NCBI GenBank assembly: GCA_905221605.1
Contig: CAJNDS010000558.1
Span: 254,001 to 318,000 of the forward strand
DNA length: 64,000 nucleotides
Direction of reading: 5' to 3'
Source: Symbiodinium natans
Lineage: Eukaryota; Sar; Dinophyceae; Suessiales; Symbiodiniaceae
Shown here: in pieces, positions 9,201-22,100 of the stretch
Position numbering within the stretch: the stretch's first letter is position 1
How the letters are laid out: the number at the start of each line of letters is the position of its first letter
Made by a program: the position numbers and the translations under genes
Notes under the pieces: model-generated
Seen by the model: the letters and a program-made list of their open reading frames with translations, nothing else
The model's database searches: none
What the model was told of the DNA's origin: nothing

Positions 9201-12200
9201 GCAGCTGCAAGCAAGCGGCTGCTTCAAAGGCACCCGGAGGATATGGCGTGGTTGTCGACATGCCTGCGTGAAGCAAGCCCGCACTCCGTGGAAATCCTAC
9301 ACCCTAAGCTGCAAGACTCCGGGTCTGCCTAGAGAAACCCGTCTCCCTTGAGAGGTGGCGTCTGCGCACGCTAGGCAGGGGTATAGGAGCAAGGACGAGA
9401 GCCGCATGACAGCTGGAAAAAAGAGCCAAAGCCAAGCTTTAGAACATCTGAGCATCTGCCCATGCACCCTTCTTTTGGAGGGGCTAGACCCCTATACGGC
9501 TCCCAGTATACAAACGAATGCCTAGATTGGGATTGATAAAGTCAGAAAATCGTACCTGCTTTAGGCCACTTGGAGCCTTGGGGAAAAGTCCTTCTTTGTG
9601 GTAAACCCTAAACCCTAAACCCTAAACCCTAAACCCTAAACCCTAAACCCTAAACCCTAAACCCTAAACCCGCGGGATTGGCCCCCGCCATCTTTGCTTG
9701 AAAGTCTGGGCCTCCAATATCAGCCCTTGGCTAGATGTGTTCCCGTTGTACCCTGAACCCTCAACCCTCAGGCCTTGTGAGGGTGTATGTATACTGGGAG
9801 CATCCCAATGGCCTACCATGGGGACCCATACTTGAACCTAAAAAAACCCAGAAGCCCTATGAAAGGCCCTAAAAAACCCCAACACCCTAAACCATAAGCA
9901 CCCTAAATGCCCCGAAAAACCTCAAAACACTTGAAAACCCAAAAACCCTAAACCTAAAAACCCTAAAAGCCCAAACCAAAACCCTAACATCCAGTTCTGA
10001 TTGCCACCCTGCGGCTCCCATCCAGGAAGCGATAGCAGCTGTAGCCCGACACTGCTGCGGAGGCTTGAATGCCTCAAGCGTAAGGAAGGCGGACGGAGCT
10101 CAGGGGACCGGGGGGGGGGGGGGGGGGGGGGGGAGGAGACTTGGAAAAGCACATGCTTTGACAGAGAAAGAGAGACAGAGAGAGAGTTTTGCTGGCAGGC
10201 GTTCCAGAACAAGAGGCACATACTGCCTGGATCAATCTACGCCATGCACAAGGTCCCTTGTGGAGCATTTCTAGATATGGTACCCTTAATGGTACCACAA
10301 GTTAGATAGTACCAGGACCACACCTCGACTTTCTGGCCCATGGCATCGCAAACGCACATACACGCGCCTTCCGGTCGAATCCAAATCTCGCAGCGGTTCG
10401 TGCTGAATTCAACACCTGCACAGCAAACTTCTGCAGGTTCGAAATGCAAGGGGGGCCTGGGGGATGGGTGAGAGGGGGGGGGGGGGTTGGGTTGGGTTGG
10501 AGCCGCCAGCAACATTTCTGCAGCTGAAACTAGCTTTTTATGTGAGAGAAGTGAACGAAGTGTGTCCAGAAAAATAGGCGAAAACAAGCCATAAACGTGC
10601 ATGCATAACGGCAGAACCCAGCTTAGCCCTTCAGTGTCCAGCGGCCGCAAGGGGGAAGAGACTCAGGGATCTATAGTACTGTAGGGCCTAAACCCTAAAC
10701 CCTAAACCCTAAATTCATACATAGGGTTTAGGGCTTTTCAGATCTAAGGCTTGGTCAACGATCTTGGGTTCAGGGTTGGCCGCTGCAAGAAAACGCATCC
10801 CCCGCAAGAAGCGAATTTCGCACCTTGGGGTATTTGAATGTGCTACATGCTCTACACGTTGCATCACGAGCCCTTTTGAGAAGAAGCCTAAACCCTAAGC
10901 CCTAAGCCCTAAGCCCTAAGCCCTAAACCCTAAACCCGCTTGCCATGATCTTGCGGCAAGGGGGGGGGGGTCCTTGGCAGAGAGGCTGCCGGAGGCATTC
11001 GGCCTGACAGTCGGCAAGTTGGCTGAGTCCTGTGCAGGGTACGGGGGTTTAGGGCCTAGGGTTTAGGATTTGAAGCTAGGTTTTGCGGCTTACAGGGTTA
11101 GGTAATCCCTGTGAACCCTGGCAGCCACAGATTCGAGACAACACCAAACCCGCAACAAAACTACACACTTTACGGCCTTCGCCAAACTCTGGCTGAACCC
11201 CCAAAAAGGGAGTAAGGGGTTTGTTGCCGTTTTTATGTTTAGGGCTGTAGGTTTGAGGGGATAGGGGTTCAAGAAGAGTTTGGAACGAGAACTTCCTTTG
11301 CAGGATGCTGTTTTGTTCTTGAAGCCGGATGGGGTTGAGTCTTCGGGTTTAGGGTTTAGGGTTTAGGGTTTAGGGTTTATCAAGCCACAACAAAGGCGAC
11401 TCCCAGCTACGCATCCCGGCCGTTGATTTTGTTTCCAGCCCCGCAGGAACTGAGCAAACCGGCTTTGCCGTGGCACTACTGGAGTCCTATACCCTAAACC
11501 CTAAACCCTAAACCCTAAACCCTAAGACCCAACCCGAAAATGGATTTGCTGGCCATGCCACACGGCTTTGCGTCCCCTTAAGCCCTGAAGGCTACTCGGC
11601 AGTGGATGGGTAGCAAGAAGTAGACTCACCCAAAGGATCCATGTACCTATAGTATATACTTGGGCCGTAAAGGGGTTCCTATATAGTATATACTTGGGCC
11701 TTAAAGGGGTTCCTAAATAGTAGCTTTAGGGCTCAAGTATATACGAAAAAGGTACATGGATCCTTTGGGTCAACAGAGAGCCCCCAAATGAGGTTCTAAG
11801 CAGCTGCCCTGCGAAGAGACCCCCAGCAATCAGGTTTAGGGCTGAGGCTTAGGGTGTGGGGGTAGGAACCATATACCATACACCGCGAAAAAATCTTAAG
11901 TTGCCGCGGATGGACCATACCTCGTTTAAACTTTCGGTTTCGTGTAGGGCCCCATGCAATCAAGCCATACTTGAAAACTACTTCAGCTGAGGCAACAGAG
12001 CTAGGAAAGCTTCGGGTGTTTGGGATTACGGAGTCCAGGGGGTTTTGGAGTTAAGGGCTATGCGTGTTTGGGAGCCGGGGGATTAGGGGTTAGGAATTTC
12101 GGATGTTTGGGACTTGGGAGTTTAGTAGCTTCAGCCTTGAGGAGCTTATGTTTGGGAATTTTGGTTTAGGGTTTAGGGCTTAGGGTTTAGGGTGAACCCT

Positions 12201-14027
12201 AAACCCTAAACCCTAAACCCGAAACCCTAAACACTAAACCCTAAACCCTAAACCGCATACTGGACGCAGCTCAGGCTCCTTGTACCACGGTGTAGTGAGC
12301 TGCGGAGTTATCTCCAGGACCTGCGGTTCGCGGGCATGTCAGCTCGCAGCCCGAAGGTCGAAATCCCCCCTTGGTAATTATCGCAAACCCCTCTGGTTAG
12401 CGCTTAGGGTTTAGGGTTTAGGGCATAGTAGGAAATTGCGAACCCAGGTATACAGCACCGGGAAGCCGGGTGGCTCCAGACAAGGGCTTGAAGCAACCTG
12501 GCACCCACTCGAAACGGATACTCTGGCTAGGAGAAGGCTGACAATGGGAAAAGCCCTGAAATCCCGAAACCCCGCAAAATCCCGAGTGACCCTCAAACAG
12601 CCCTGAATACCAATTGACCCTAAGCCACGACCTCCCACATCCCCTAAACCCCAAACCCTACCAACCCTAAACCCAAAAGCCCATTAACTCTAAACCACAC
12701 ACTCCTAGTCACACTCCTAGGACCCTGAACCCTAAACACCCTCAACGTGTTTAAGGCTTGAGAGACTGGGGACTTCGAGGTTTGCAAGGCCGGGCGTCAT
12801 TCGGACGACGAGGTTAAGGTCGTAGGGTTTAGGGTTTAGGGTTTAGGGTTTAGGGTTTAGGGTTTAGGGTTTAGGGTTTAGGGTTTAGGGTTTAGGGATA
12901 CTGTGTAGGGTTTCTGGGTTCAGGGTTCTCAAGCGTGGGCTGAGGGTTCACGGTTAGTATTCGGGTTCAAGAACAGCTCGGGCTCAGGGTTCTCAAGTTT
13001 GTTTGGGTAGAAGAGAAGATGGCGCCTGTTTCCCGCATGGAAGACATGTCAACACAGACCGACCTGACTTGTTTCTTACTCCTAATATTAGGGGTTGCAA
13101 CAATTGCGAAAACTATTCCCAATTGTGGTCCCTTCATATAATAACCCACCCCAAAACCCTACTTTAATGACTAAGGCCCCGATATTCCCCCCACCCGAGA
13201 TGAAGAGATTAGGCTTGGTAGCCCAGGAACTATATCATAATAAGGGTAAGGGTTGGTTCGTTTTATGAGGGAACCTTGAACCAACAAAAGAGAGAAAAGA
13301 TTGCCACCGGGCTACTAAGTAGGCAATTTGGGCATCATGTTTCACATTTGCCGTCTCAGTGGCTCCCCTGAATGCGAAATCCGAGGCACTCGAGCCACGA
13401 CAAGCACGACCAGTCGCACCGTCAACTGCCTCGCCAGGTGCCAACGAGCCGTTTACAAAGGGTGCAGGCATGGAGGCCAACCTAGAGAACACACGACTCA
13501 CTCATGCCTTGCTTTGTTCACTTCCCTCTTTGGCTGAGCGCGGCCGACTGCTAGATAGTCTCTTGAGTTAGGCGCTGCCCCGAGGAAAAGTCGCTTTGCA
13601 CATGTTGCCCTTCGCCAACACGCATTAGCATATCTGTCTTGCAGCGTGCGCTGCTCTTCACCTGTTCGACCCCTGACCCCAAGGAGCTTTGCCGTAGAAG
13701 TCCCTGAGCATACGCATGCCCCTCGGATATAGATCCACAAGCGTTCTTTTACAGGTTCAACTGAACTCGCAGCTTAGGGCATATAGGGTTAAGCATCATC
13801 TTCTCGTGCCTCCCACTCCCCCATGCGCGGGGGCAGCGTAGTTCCAGTTTCACCTCGGCCCAGCCGGTTTAGGATTTCGGGTCCTCTACCCTAAACCCTA
13901 AACCCTAAACCCTAGAAACGGAGAGGCCTCTAGAAACCTCAGATCTCGAACTGCAGAATCGAGCGTGCCAGTTCAGGTTTTCGGATCCAAAGTTTGCATA
14001 CGTATGGATACGTTAAATGAAGATTCC

Positions 14028-14086
<59 letters not shown>

Positions 14087-16119
14087 TCGAAGGCTCTGAA
14101 AACACAGGCCACTTGCAGTTCTTTATGTGGAGATATGTATCCGCTGCAAACCCTGAGCCGGAACAGCAAACCAACCTACCGCGGATGTTAAATGCATAAA
14201 TAGATCAGGGCAGGCTAGGAGTACGTGTTATGCCATCATTTGTGGCAGATGACCCTTGCGTGCACCTAATTTATTGGGAGTGGCGGTCAGGATGACTTGG
14301 ATGCAGTTTGAGGGGTTACATAGAATATAAGAGCTATATTGGGGTTTAGGGTTGGGGAAACCACATCCCAGTGCTTGAACCCACATCGCAACCACAAGCC
14401 ATTATGCCTGCCAGGTCCCCTCAGCGGTAGAGCCTAAACCGCTGGCTCCATCACCCGAAACAGTTCCAAAACTCTGCAAGCTACAACCTCAGAAGGCCAT
14501 CCGCCTGACCTGACCCCTTCATCCACTCAGATGCGTCGAGCACGACTGAACTTCACCGGCCACACACATCAGAGGCTTCGGGTTCAGGGTTCAGGGCTCA
14601 GGGTCCAGGGTTTAGGGTTTAGGGTTCAGGGTTTAGAGCTTGAACCCTGAATCCATAAACTAGGAAGACCATCGAGGAGCCAAAGCTGTAGCAGCTGAAG
14701 CCATTCAGAGGGATGGAGGCCTGATGATGCGCATTGACTCGGCTTAGGGTTTTGGGTTTTAGGGTTTAGGGCTTAGGGTTTAGGGTGTAGGGTGTAGGGT
14801 GTAGGGTGTAGGGTTTAGGGCTTCGGGCTCTATCGAGTTTAAGGTTTAACAGGGCGTAGGATGTTAAGATGAGGTTTTAGGGGTAAGGGTCTATTGGGGG
14901 GGGGACATCTTCTTTCTGGCTCTGCCTCTAGTCCTGAAACCACGCTGAAGCCTAAACCTAAACCCTAAACCCTGAACTCTAAACTGACCTTGTCAGTCAG
15001 TCATGGCATCAAGCCACTCGGAGCAGCGCGGTCACAACACGACTCGAAGCCCAGATTTGGACTTCCCAACCTCTTCGTTTAGGGTTTAGGGTTTAGGGTT
15101 TGGGGTTAAGGGTTTAGGGTTTAGGGTTTAGGGTTCAGGGCCCAGGGTTCAGGACTTAGGATCTGAAAAAGGCTTTAAGGTTTCCAGACCCTGCCTGCAG
15201 CCCCAAACCCGTCACAAACTTGCAGGCCGCAGCACATATGGCAGGGAACAAGCTCCCAAGAATTGCTGAAGGTGCTGGGGTTTAGGGTTTAGGGTTTAGG
15301 GTTAGGGTTGATAAGTAAGTTTGGTAACATTCGAGCCCAAATAGAACCTGACACATTAATCTCGCTGACACATTAATCTCGCCCCCTGGCTCACCTGGAT
15401 GCCCTCAGAGCGGGTCCAAACCTGGCCAAATGATCTCATCAGGGTTTAGGGTTTAGGGTTCAGATTTAGGGTTTAGGGTTCAGGGTTCGGAGCCCAAAAG
15501 GTTTGTTAAGGCTTCTGGGCTTGGGTTTGGGGTGTGGGGTTTTGGTTGCACTTCAACTGTTGCCCAAAATCTTGTCAAGCTGAAACTTGAAACCCTCGCA
15601 CCTCATATCGAAAATTAAACCCTGGTTTAGGGTTTAGGGTTTAGGGTTGAGGGTTTAGGGACCGTAGAGTATACCATGGGGGGGGGGGGGGGATGGGGGG
15701 CTTGTTGGTTTTTGTAGATGTAGCGTTTAGGACTTAAAGGAGTTCACAGAGTTCAGCTGCATGGCTTAGCGTTTTAGGGTTAGTATGCTTAGGCCTTTGA
15801 GCTTTACTGGAGGGGGAAGGTGAGGCTGGGGGGCTGGTCTGAGAGTCTACGGGCCTTTATGGTTCCCAAAGGATCCATGTACCTATATAGTATATACTTG
15901 GGCCTTAAAGGGGTTTCTATATTGTAGCTTTAGGGCCCGAGTATATACTATATAGGTACATGGAGCCTTTATGGTGTAGGGCTTGGGGCTTAGAATCATA
16001 CGGCTTAGGGCGGAGGGATCGGTTTGGAGTTTAGACTTACTCAAAGTATCCCCGAAGCTTGAAAACAGAAGTGTGCCTCACACTCATATATATATATATG
16101 TATATATATATATATGTAT

Positions 16120-16151
<32 letters not shown>

Positions 16152-19100
16152 TGATGTGTGTATGTATATGTATGTATAAATATAAATATATATATATATA
16201 TATATATACATATGTACAGAATGCTTGCAAGTTCTGCAAGGTGAAACACTAGGTGGCACTTTGGGACAGTTTCGGCTTTCCCTGACAGTCCTGCGGAGGT
16301 TGCTTTTCAAATATGTTTTCGGAAGCCATATAGGTTATTTCTACAACAAAGAACAGCAGTCATCCATGGTTGCCCTCGTTTTCGTCTCAAGCTTGGAGGG
16401 GCAAGGGTTTGACGCCTTGCCCGCATCATGGCACTGCGATTGTTGGAGGACAGCAACCACTACGTTGCTCCTCAAGACGTCTACAACCTGTTGCTGCTTG
16501 GCCACCACGTTCGTCGAACGCATTGGGCCAAGCACGTTCTGACCTTTTTGGGGTGGCGCTTCTGGCGCCCCAACCGCTCTGTGTGCCGACGATGACTGCA
16601 CCTGTGCTGTGAAGACGAACGGCGAGCTGGTGTGCTTCGGAGCGAATTGCTCTGGTCAGTGCGATGTGCCTCCCGACCTAGGTCCTGTGGTGGCCGTGGC
16701 TGCCGGAAATAGGCACACCTGTGCTGTGAAGACGAACGGCGAGCTGGTGTGCTTCGGAGCGAATTGCTCTGGTCAGTGCGATGTGCCTCCCGACCTAGGT
16801 CCTGTGGTGGCCGTGGCTGCCGGAAATAGGCACACCTGTGCTGTGAAGACGAACGGCGAGCTGGTGTGCTTCGGAAGCAATGGCCTCCGGGTCAGTGCGA
16901 GCGAATTGCTCTGGTCAGTGCGATGTGCCTCCCGACCTAGGTCCTGTGGTGGCCGTGGCTGCCGGAAATAGGCACACCTGTGCTGTGAAGACGAACGGCG
17001 AGCTGGTGTGCTTCGCGGGGTCAGTGCGATGTGCCTCCCGACCTGGGTCCTGTGGTTGCCGTGGCTGCGGGATTGAAGCACACCTGTGCCGTGAAGACGA
17101 GCGGCGAGCTGGTGTTCTTCGGAGACAATACTTTTCGTCAGTGCGATGTGCCTCCCGACCTCGGTCCTGTGGTGGCCGTGTCTGCGGGAGTTATCCACAC
17201 CTGCGCTGTCAAGCCGAGTGGCGAGTTGGTGTGCATCAACCATGAGCGGAATGTGCCGGCAGGCTTCAAGGTTCTGCTCCAGCCTGACACCCACTCCCAA
17301 TCCAGCACGGGAGGTGCTGCAGCATGTGAATCACAATGAGCCCCCCTATCCCTAAAGTGCCCCCATCATAGGCTTTGCTGATCCTTGCGACGGAGCAATT
17401 TTGCAGGACTTTCCGCTGCACGGTTGCTGGCTGCCGCAGTACCTCGGAGTGATTGCTTTCAGCTTCCTCCATGAGTATGTGCGACAACGGCATGGCAGTG
17501 TCTGGGTGTGGAATTGGACCCTGCAGCCATAGAGTGAGTGAAACTACACGTTTGGTGTACCAGCATAAAGAGTTGCTGTAGGAAGCGTTTCTGTCAGGCT
17601 GCAGCATCCGATAGACGGCCCCAGGCGAACGCCTGACTGCCCGCCTGCCGAGCACCATACCACTAGAGAGTGTTGCTCGTACAAGATCATTTTTCGCAGC
17701 CTAGATGGCTGCAACGTTTCAGTTTCGAACGTTTGTTAAGCGATGATGATAGCATTCTTGTCCCTGCAAAAAGGGTCCCGCGAACCCAATGCTTGGCGGA
17801 TTGGAGGGCGGTGAGTGTGGCAGGACCGTGGCAGGCAGGAGTGGTCGACTCAGTCACCATCTTACTAGCAAGGCATGGTTGTTTAGGGTTTAGGGTTTAG
17901 GGTTAGGGTTTAGGGTTTAGGGTTTAGGGTTTAGGGTTTAGGGTTTAGGGTTTAGGGTTTAGGGTTTAGGGTTTAGGGTTTAGGGTTTAGGGTTTAGGGT
18001 TTAGGGTTTAGGGTTGAGAACAAAGGCGAAATAGCGGCAAGGCCACGACCATCCTGAGCTGAACTGGGGTGATCTGGATCTTTTGCTTGCTCTGCGGGGT
18101 GATTGCTTTTAGCTTCCTCTGCCAGAGCAGGCATAAGAACCCCAAACCCTAAACCCGCAACCCTAAGCCCTAAAGCAGGCACTTCAGAGCGCTTTCCTGA
18201 ACTCGCCATCGTCTGCACACGCGAGAGCATGACCAAAAAACTTGCTTCAGCGCATGCTCCCGACCCCACAGAATGCTTCCCCGCGGCCTCACGCAGCACT
18301 TCGTCGGTCATTGAAGTAGAACCCTAAACCCTAAAACCTAAACCCTAACCCTAAACCCTAAACCTTAAGTCTTAAACCTTAAACCCTAAACCCTAAAACC
18401 CTGAACCCTAAACCTAAACCCTAACCCTAAAACCAACCCCCAACCACACCACAGGGGGGGGGGGGGATCATCTTAGTACCCCATCCGCGGGGAAAACCCT
18501 AAACCCTAAACCCTAAACCCTAAACCCTAAACCGTAAACCCTAAACCCTAAACCCTAAAAACCCTAAAACCCTAAACCCTAAACCCTAAACCCCCTAAAA
18601 CCCTAAAACCAACCCCCAACCACACCACAGGGGGGGGGGGGGGGTACCATGGGGGGGGGGGGGGGGCGGGGGGGGGGGGGGGGGGGGGAGGGGGGGGGGG
18701 CCCGCGGGGGGGCTGAATCATATATATATATATATATGCTTTCCGATAACTCCAGAACCCCACTCAACCAAAATAACCCTATATTGTCAAACTTGTCAAA
18801 CTCTAAGTGCTGAGTCTAAATACTGAACCCTGTCCATCCAAAGCACGAAACACCACTGAACCCTAAAGGAACAACACCTACAAACTCTAAACCGTGATTT
18901 TAGGATGTTCCCTCTTATTCTAACAGTCCTTACTAGCGACTCTAGTACCCCCCCCTATTACAACCCCATATACGCATAAAGCCCAACATCCCAAACGCCA
19001 GATACAGACCGCAAGCTGTAGAGCCTCCAAGCCTTATACATCTTAAGCCCGAAAAAAAGCCGAATGCTACAATACGCTTACCCTGAGGATCCGGGTACCT

Positions 19101-22100
19101 ATTCTGGAAATACTTTGGCCGTAAAGCTACTATACAGGAACCCCTTTAAGGCCCAAGTGTATTCTATCTAGGTACCCCAAACCCTAAACCCTCAACCCTA
19201 AACCCAAGCTGCTCGAATCCCTGCACCCTAAGTGCCGAAGCCTACAAACCCAACCACTGCAACACCCCACGATTGAGGAATGAAGACTGAACCCTAAAAG
19301 CCGCCCACCGCCCAAACCATCTAAAACCCCCAAACCCTAAGCCGTGTTAAGGTTCAAGGTTTCTCCCTAGACACTAAACACCTATGCCCTAAACCCCTTT
19401 TACCCTACGCCCCTCGACCCCAACACCCAAACCCGAAACCCCAAACCCTAAACCCTGAACCCTAAGCCCGAAACCCTGAACCCCAAACCCTAAACCCTAA
19501 ACCCAAAACCGCTTCAAGGTTTAAGGTTCTCCTTTCGCGGAAGGGCCGGCCTCGCAGCGGCCCGGGCTGAACTCTATGCCTGCAAGACAGGGAGCCCCAA
19601 AATAATACCCGAAGCCCCTTCTCGGTTAGGTTTAGGGTTTAGGGTTTAGGGTTTAGGGTTTAGGGTTTAGGGTTTAGGGTTTAGGGTTTAGGGTTTAGGG
19701 TTTAGGGTTTAGGGTTTAGGGTTTAGGGTTTAGCGTTTAGGGTTCGGGGTTCGGGGTTTAGGGTTAGGGTCCAGGTGCCTAAATAGGGAATGCTTGGGCC
19801 TTAAAATACTCCTAGATAGGGACTTTGGGGCCCAAGTATATGATAACAAGGTACATGGACCCTTAGGGTAAGGTTGAGGGTTTAGGGTTTATAGAGGCTC
19901 AGGGTCAGGTTGTTCAGTGTTGAGGCTCCAATAGTTGCACCTGAAGCCAGATCTGAGAGCAAGGGTTGATGTTTAGGGCTTAAGTTTGGGGGTTTAGGGT
20001 CTCTTTGCAGTTTCGACTGACAGGGGATTGCACGAAAACATGTGCAGCTTCCTTGGGCTGCAGGCTACAGTCCGAAGATGAAGACGAGATCCTATGCGAG
20101 GCTCTCTAGAGGCCTGCATTTGAAGCGCTCACCGAGAAGCGATGGGCTTTCTCTACGCAGCTGGGGCTCAAACTCTAGCATCCTAACCCCTTAACTCTAG
20201 AGCTAAACCCCAAACCCTGAGCCCCAACCCCTAAATTCGAAACCTGAACCCTAAAAACCAAAGCCCAAGCGACCTTTGCACATTGGCTCCGCCAAGCACT
20301 CGTCCTTGCATGCGTCCAGAGAGCCACTGCCGCCAGGCGACACCTGCTCGACTTCACAGGAGGTTGAAAGTTAGAGTATATGCGAGTTTAGGATATCAGG
20401 GGTACCTTACTGGGGTCCTTCTTAGAAGGGGATCCCACAAACCTCAGCCCTAGACCCCGAAGCACTGCAGGCCCACTCGCGCCTGATAGTAGCTCGGCAG
20501 GTTGTCGCCCGTGGTTCGCCCACCTGGGCAAAGCGGCGCAAATGCTGGCTTCTAGCGGGGTTAGGTAGGGTTTATGAGTTCATTTGGGTTTCTAGGGTTC
20601 ATAGGGTCAAGTAGGGTTGAAAGGCTGTACAGGGTTTGTTAGGGTATAGGGTTTAATTAAAGGGTTTGTAGGGTTTAGGTGTTAGAGGGGTTATAGGGCC
20701 TACAGGGTTTGCAGGGCTTATAGGGTTTATAGGGTTCATGGGGTTTATAGGGTTTAGGGACTCCAGTAGACTCCTGAAGATAGGACGGGTTGCTGACATC
20801 TACGTGTCCATCCTAAACCTCAACCACGCCTCCCCCCCCCCCCCCCCCCCCCCAACAAAAAAAAAAAAAAACGAAACCTCCCCATCCGGAACCACGTTCA
20901 ACCACTGTGCTTGGCTTCCCTGAGCCCAGAAGCCTGAACCTAGTCCCTAAACCTAAAGCCACAACCCTTCCAGGGCTACACTCCACGCTGCCAGTTCGTG
21001 GTGCAGGGCTTTCAAGTTCAGGGTGCAGGGCTTTCAAGTTCAGGGTTAGGGGGTTCAGGGTGGGGTTATATCGGAGTTCGACTAACATTTTGACACCCAA
21101 TGGGCTTGAGGTCCTAGCAATTTAACGGTGGCAAGGTTGGGTTCAAGAACCCTAAACCCTAAACCTACACCCTAAACCCGAAACCCCTTAATCCTAAACC
21201 GCATGAAGATCACGCAGGAGCCGCTGGAGGAGCAGAATGAATGGGGAATCAGGCGGGAGCGCGAGGAAGAAAAAGGGTGCCCCTTTTTGGTTTCAAAAGG
21301 GAACCCTACACCCTAAAAAAGGAAATCAGGGCCTACTCCGGGTCCTAGATAAGGAGGAAAGCAGGCCTGGGAATAAAGCCCCAAACTCTGACTTAAAATC
21401 CTGAAACAGCCAGAAACTCAAGAAGCCTAAAGAACCGCAGACTGTCATAGGGTTTAGGGTTTGGGGTTTAGGGTTTCGGGTTTAGGGTCATAGACTCGCC
21501 CAAAACCACCCTCAGGCCTTATCCGCCCCTGAAACGCCTAACCTTAAGGCTCCAAGGACGCTTCTGTTAAGGTTTTTGGGCCCAAAGGCCTGATTATGAA
21601 TGGTTGTGTCGCCATGTTGAGCCTAAGGGTAACATTATCCTAAACCCAAAACCCAAAGCCCAAAACCCCAAACCCTAAACCCTAAACCCTAAACTCTGCA
21701 CCCTAAACCCTAAACTGAACTCCAGCCATGTCGCGGCAAGCCCGTCCCTGACCACCATCCACCGGCTCGAAAGTGCTTTCGGCAGACGCGGCCTTGTTGA
21801 AGCCTGGGTCGGCATGCTGTAACGCCGATAGGGTTTAGGGTTTAGGGTTTAGGGTTTAGGGTTTAGGGTTTAGGGTTTAGGGTTTAGGGTTTAGGGTTTA
21901 GGGTTTAGGGTTTAGGGTTTAGGGTTTAGGGTTTAGGGTTTAGGGTTTAGGGTTTCATTGCGATGTTTCTCAAAATAGGGTACCCCCGTTTACGCCCCAG
22001 ATAGAATAATAGAATTCCCTGAAAGGGGGCCCCCAAAAAGGGTACCCCTATTTTCGGAAACCCCATAGGCCTTGTCCTATAGAGAAACCTAGAAATAGAA

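Noticed and set aside
13939-14199. ORFs across the CA microsatellite
   Set aside because: Encode only (TH)n or (CV)n; repeat translation.
14410-14455. CTCAGCGGTAGAGCC resembling a tRNA D arm
   Set aside because: Not followed by a GGTTCGAATCC-type T arm and the cloverleaf cannot be closed.
15015-15060. PAN-like exon (WEVQIWAS) in gene B
   Set aside because: It would lie between 15395-15421 and 14673-14720, which already join perfectly in phase.
15983-16310. ORFs across the TA tract
   Set aside because: Tyr/Ile repeats from TATA; not genes.
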